Source: an uncultured Clostridia bacterium (GTDB lineage: Bacteria; Bacillota; Clostridia; Oscillospirales; Butyricicoccaceae). From it: a DNA stretch of 7,503 nucleotides. The translations under genes and the position numbers were made by a program. Positions 5,793 through 7,503 of this stretch are shown here, piece after piece (the first letter of the stretch is position 1; each line of letters begins with the position of its first letter). Location of the stretch: positions 1 to 7,503 of the forward strand of contig CAJUJQ010000150.1 in the NCBI GenBank assembly GCA_910586575.1, read 5' to 3'. The notes beneath the pieces were generated by a model. That model had not been told where the DNA came from. It was given only the letters and a program-made list of their open reading frames with translations, and did no database searches.

Positions 5793-6727
5793 GCTGTTAC
5801 CTCCTGTTCTTGTATGCCCAACTTGGCGTCGATGGCCGCTATCAGATCGTGGGCGGCCTGCCGTATCACGCCCAGGCTCTCTTTCAGCTCCGGCAGCTCC
5901 TTCCCCCTGCTCCACCCGGCCACATAGGCGAAAGAGTAGTCCGACGTGTCCAGCCCGTAGTGCTGGCAGACGACATAGGCCACGCTCTCGGCCTGTACCT
6001 CCTTGGTGCGCTTATCCGGCCCGTCCTTGGGCGGCAGGTTTGTATCCTCCGGCCACGCATGGAGTACAGCATGGGCTACCTCATGTATGCCCGTTTTGAG
6101 CGTTTGGAGCTGGCTCATGCCGTCCTTGATGACGATGCGCCGCTCTACATGATCGTAGTAACCATGGGTGCTTCCACGGATAGCGTCATAACTGATCGGG
6201 ACGGGAGAGACGCTTTCCAGCGCGGCCATAAATGCGTTGAAGGGTTCGACTGTCCCCACCAATTCGTCAACGCCCAGGGTCGGCAGCGGTTCCCCTTCGG
6301 TCTGGCTCACATCGAATACATGGACAATCTTGAACGCCGGTACAAGCACCTCAACTTCCTCCTTCGTCTTGTTGCCGCGTTCGTCCACCACCTCCTTTTC
6401 CTCTTTCCGCTTATACGGCGTTGGAGCCAAAATCTTGATGCCCTTCTCTCCTGGCCTGACGTACCTGTGGTGCTTTTTCAGCCAGTCACCGTACCCAGCA
6501 ACAAGGGACGCGCTGGGGAGCTGCATCTTAATCAGGATGCAGTTGCTAAAGGAATAGTCATGGAAGCGGGAGAGAAAATCCAGGTATTCCCGGTATTCGT
6601 CGCTGGAAAAAACCGCCCTGACGCCCTCCTCCAATCTGTCGGTGATGCACTTGATTTTCTCACGCTTGTTCGTCCCCGTTACCTCAATCGGGACGATGGA
6701 CGATGCCGCTTTTGCGTTACCAGGCAT
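5789..6727 (-). CDS. ardC: ArdC-like antirestriction protein (ssDNA-binding domain plus zincin-like domain)
   Basis: A 312-residue protein with the two-domain ArdC layout. The N-terminal ssDNA-binding domain (about 20-145) contains FLSRFHDYSFSNCILIKMQ, YGDWLKKHHRYVRPGEKGIKILAP and FKIVHVFDVSQTEG. The C-terminal zincin-like metallopeptidase domain carries HEVAHAVLH (215-223) and a downstream EVQAESVAYVVC with a probable third zinc ligand (E247). ArdC proteins protect incoming single-stranded plasmid DNA from host restriction during conjugation. The ATG at 6727 is chosen because AAAGGAG (6737-6743) is then 9 bases away; a GTG at 6733 would be only 3 bases away. It is the first gene of a five-gene run and its stop overlaps the next start. 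Its place beside a hairpin-rich non-coding region fits a leading-region antirestriction gene. Confidence 0.92.
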   Translation of the reverse strand: MPGNAKAASSIVPIEVTGTNKREKIKCITDRLEEGVRAVFSSDEYREYLDFLSRFHDYSFSNCILIKMQLPSASLVAGYGDWLKKHHRYVRPGEKGIKILAPTPYKRKEEKEVVDERGNKTKEEVEVLVPAFKIVHVFDVSQTEGEPLPTLGVDELVGTVEPFNAFMAALESVSPVPISYDAIRGSTHGYYDHVERRIVIKDGMSQLQTLKTGIHEVAHAVLHAWPEDTNLPPKDGPDKRTKEVQAESVAYVVCQHYGLDTSDYSFAYVAGWSRGKELPELKESLGVIRQAAHDLIAAIDAKLGIQEQEVTA

Positions 6728-6795
6728 TGCCACTATCTCCTTTCAGTATGAAGTTCTCCTTGCCGCATGGCATTGATGCGACACACATTTACTTC

Positions 6796-6841
6796 GCAAA
6801 CAGCCCCCGCGGAAGCGGGGGCTGTTTGCCCTTTATTTTTT
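6796..6841 (+). terminator. Strong + strand intrinsic terminator without an obvious gene
   Basis: A 15-bp perfect stem, GCAAACAGCCCCCGC (6796-6810) with GCGGGGGCTGTTTGC (6815-6829), has a GGAA loop and is followed by CCTTTATTTTTT. The U-run is on the + strand only. No convincing + strand gene lies upstream; the next genes upstream (ArdC operon) run the other way. On the - strand the same stem would form in the leader of the ArdC transcript. Confidence 0.8.
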
Positions 6842-6912
6842 ACACAGCAAAGAAACAAACGTCTGAAACTTCCACTGTGGATGGAACGGGGACCGTTACG
6901 GCCTGCGTTCTG

Positions 6913-6934
6913 CGCCGCCGTGTCAGCGGCGGCG
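6913..6934. repeat. GC-rich hairpin 1
   Basis: CGCCGCC (6913-6919) and GGCGGCG (6928-6934) form a 7-bp stem with an 8-base loop. It is the first of three consecutive hairpins and resembles, in its GGCGGCG arm, the loops of the hairpins at 7176-7258. Confidence 0.5.
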
Positions 6935-6943
6935 GGAGGGGGT

Positions 6944-6981
6944 CGAGGGGGAACCGGGAGCGTAGCGGACGGTGCCCCTCG
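6944..6981. repeat. Two-part hairpin 2
   Basis: CGAGGGG (6944-6950) pairs with CCCCTCG (6975-6981), and inside that ACCG (6953-6956) pairs with CGGT (6970-6973), separated by a small internal loop. The apical loop is GGAGCGTAGCGGA. Confidence 0.5.
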
Positions 6982-7025
6982 CAAGCAAGAGTTGAGCACC
7001 ATCAGGTGCTCAACTCTCTGCTTGC
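6981..7025. repeat. Long imperfect hairpin 3
   Basis: The left arm (6981-7000, GCAAGCAAGAGTTGAGCACC) and the right arm (7005-7025, beginning GGTGCTCAACTCT and ending CTGCTTGC) pair with only a one-base bulge around an ATCA loop, giving about 20 bp. It directly follows hairpin 2 and borders the AT-rich tract. It has no U-run after it (CATCCAG), so it is not a terminator. It is a plausible relaxase or accessory-protein recognition structure. Confidence 0.75.
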
Positions 7026-7050
7026 ATCCAGCTACAAAATATGATAAAAT
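7022..7050 (+). promoter_or_regulatory. Possible promoter for the ribbon-helix-helix gene
   Basis: TTGCAT (7022-7027) and TAAAAT (7045-7050) are 17 bases apart, with a good -10 and a weak -35. If used, the transcript would have a leader of about 220 bases containing both tandem hairpins. Other AT-rich positions nearby could serve equally well. Confidence 0.3.
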
Positions 7051-7175
7051 AAAGAGCATAACTAATTGATACGAAAATAACGGAAATGGCAAAAAAACGT
7101 AATGTGTCAGCACATATATCTATGTACTGTATTGAAATGTTCCGGCACATTTTCAGTTTTAGGCCACATCATCCC

Positions 7176-7207
7176 TGCTATGCGCTGCCGGGAGGCGGCG
7201 CATAGCA
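7176..7207 (+). repeat. Tandem leader hairpin A
   Basis: TGCTATGCGC (7176-7185) and GCGCATAGCA (7198-7207) form a 10-bp perfect stem; inside the loop GCC-GGGA-GGC (7187-7196) adds a second short stem. The segment TGCCGGGAGGCGGCG (7186-7200) recurs in hairpin B. Confidence 0.7.
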
Positions 7208-7218
7208 AAGATGTTCTG

Positions 7219-7258
7219 CTTCCGTTACCCGGTGCCGTCAGGCGGCGGGTAACGGAAG
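7219..7258 (+). repeat. Tandem leader hairpin B
   Basis: CTTCCGTTACCCG (7219-7231) and CGGGTAACGGAAG (7246-7258) form a 13-bp perfect stem with an inner GCC-GTCA-GGC (7234-7243). The apical segment TGCCGTCAGGCGGCG (7233-7247) matches hairpin A at 13 of 15 positions while the stems differ. It ends 3 bases before the AAGGAGGT ribosome binding site (7262-7269) of the next gene, so it may affect translation. Confidence 0.75.
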
Positions 7259-7276
7259 GAAAAGGAGGTATGCCAC

Positions 7277-7457
7277 ATGAGTTATGAGCGTAGCGAAAGG
7301 CCGGTATTGAAACCCATGACAATACGGTTTTCTGAGGAAGCCTGGGATGCAATAGAGGATGTAGCCTGGGAACACGGTACAAATAAAACGGAACTTGTGC
7401 GGATGGCCGTTGTGGGGAACTTGGCACGTTACCTTGGGAATATCCGTATTGTTGACG
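7277..7457 (+). CDS. Ribbon-helix-helix protein, possible relaxosome accessory (MobC-like), truncated
   Basis: The first 60 residues are real: KPMTIRFSEEAWDAIEDVAWEHG followed by TNKTELVRMAVVGNLARYL is a ribbon-helix-helix pattern (beta strand about 13-17, helices about 19-33 and 36-48). Such proteins bind DNA inverted repeats; on mobile elements many act as relaxosome accessory proteins or autoregulators. The ATG at 7277 has a perfect AAGGAGGT 7 bases upstream. The frame appears to continue to a stop at 7492, but residues after D60 (EIGRASCRERV) are translated adapter, apart from the first base of that codon. The natural C-terminus and the following gene, possibly the relaxase, are missing. 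It could instead be a plain transcriptional regulator. Confidence 0.75.
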
Positions 7458-7503
7458 AGATCGGAAGAGCGTCGTGTAGGGAAAGAGTGTAGATCTCGGT
7501 GGT
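7458..7503. other. Illumina TruSeq adapter read-through (assembly artefact)
   Basis: From 7458 to the end of the window the sequence matches the reverse complement of the Illumina universal adapter, starting AGATCGGAAGAGCGTCGTG and continuing through the GGGAAAGAGTGTAGATCTCGG part. It is not biological. Its translation, GRASCRERV, is a known contaminant signature at the ends of proteins predicted on untrimmed contigs. Confidence 0.98.

Larger units (their letters stand above)
6842..7276. other. Structured non-coding region, candidate transfer origin or regulatory leader
   Basis: About 435 bases with no convincing gene in any frame. A GC-rich block with three hairpins (6913-7025) is followed by an AT-rich tract (7028-7140) and then two more hairpins (7176-7258) leading into a ribbon-helix-helix gene. 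The octamer TTCCGTTA or its complement occurs at 7078-7085, 7220-7227 and 7250-7257. Inverted repeats next to an AT-rich tract, between an ArdC operon and a small ribbon-helix-helix protein, resemble the architecture of oriT regions. I do not recognise a specific nic sequence, so the oriT call is inference. Confidence 0.35.

Noticed and set aside
5810..6751. Open frame of 313 codons on the + strand opposite ArdC
   Set aside because: It mirrors the ArdC gene almost exactly, shows no recognisable domain and lacks a convincing ribosome binding site.
6981..7025. Long hairpin as a transcription terminator
   Set aside because: The stem is followed by CATCCAG on the + strand and by GAGGGG on the - strand, with no U-run on either side.
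6703..7113. Overlapping open frames on both strands across the hairpin region
   Set aside because: They run through the terminator and hairpins, have biased composition (Arg/Gly/Pro-rich) and no domain; the region is better explained as non-coding.
1..7457. CRISPR array, tRNA, rRNA or insertion sequence
   Set aside because: No regularly spaced direct repeats, no tRNA-like cloverleaf with conserved TTC/CCA features, no rRNA segments and no transposase-like protein were seen.

Overview
The window looks like part of a conjugative or mobilisable element from a gut-type Clostridia (Lachnospiraceae/Oscillospiraceae-like). The basis is gene content (ArdC-type antirestriction protein, RelB-YoeB module, DUF1273/SLOG protein, small XRE regulator, ribbon-helix-helix protein at the end), strong AGGAGG-type ribosome binding sites, moderately high GC and closely packed small genes. 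Assignment to an element is inference: no relaxase, coupling protein, type IV secretion gene or integrase lies inside the window.

Region 1 (1-2623, + strand): the last codons of an unknown gene, then a tight cassette of an EcoRI-family adenine methyltransferase, a DUF262-HNH nuclease and a 102-residue unknown protein, closed by a bidirectional terminator. This is the best candidate for an unusual restriction or defence unit. The methyltransferase is clearly more AT-rich than the nuclease gene 4 bases downstream.

Region 2 (2639-3786, - strand): a SLOG/DUF1273 protein, then a RelB/DinJ-type antitoxin and a YoeB toxin with their own near-consensus promoter. The toxin converges on the region 1 cassette and shares its terminator.

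Region 3 (3787-4176): a control region with a long dyad that covers the ribosome binding site and start codon of a small XRE regulator (+ strand), followed by a 13-bp-stem terminator. The regulator is divergent from the SLOG gene.

Region 4 (4186-6727, - strand): a five-gene run reading from ArdC to four unrecognised small proteins of 214, 70, 83 and 117 residues. Several are linked by very short gaps or an ATGA overlap, and two are strongly acidic. With ArdC at its head, this could be an anti-defence operon.

Region 5 (6728-7457): about 550 bases without a convincing gene but full of inverted repeats. It holds a strong + strand terminator with no obvious gene feeding it, three consecutive hairpins, an AT-rich tract and two tandem hairpins with almost the same loop. 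It leads into a ribbon-helix-helix protein. It is a candidate transfer origin or regulatory leader region.

The last 46 bases (7458-7503) are Illumina adapter, not biology. The real sequence ends at about 7457 and the final gene is cut there.
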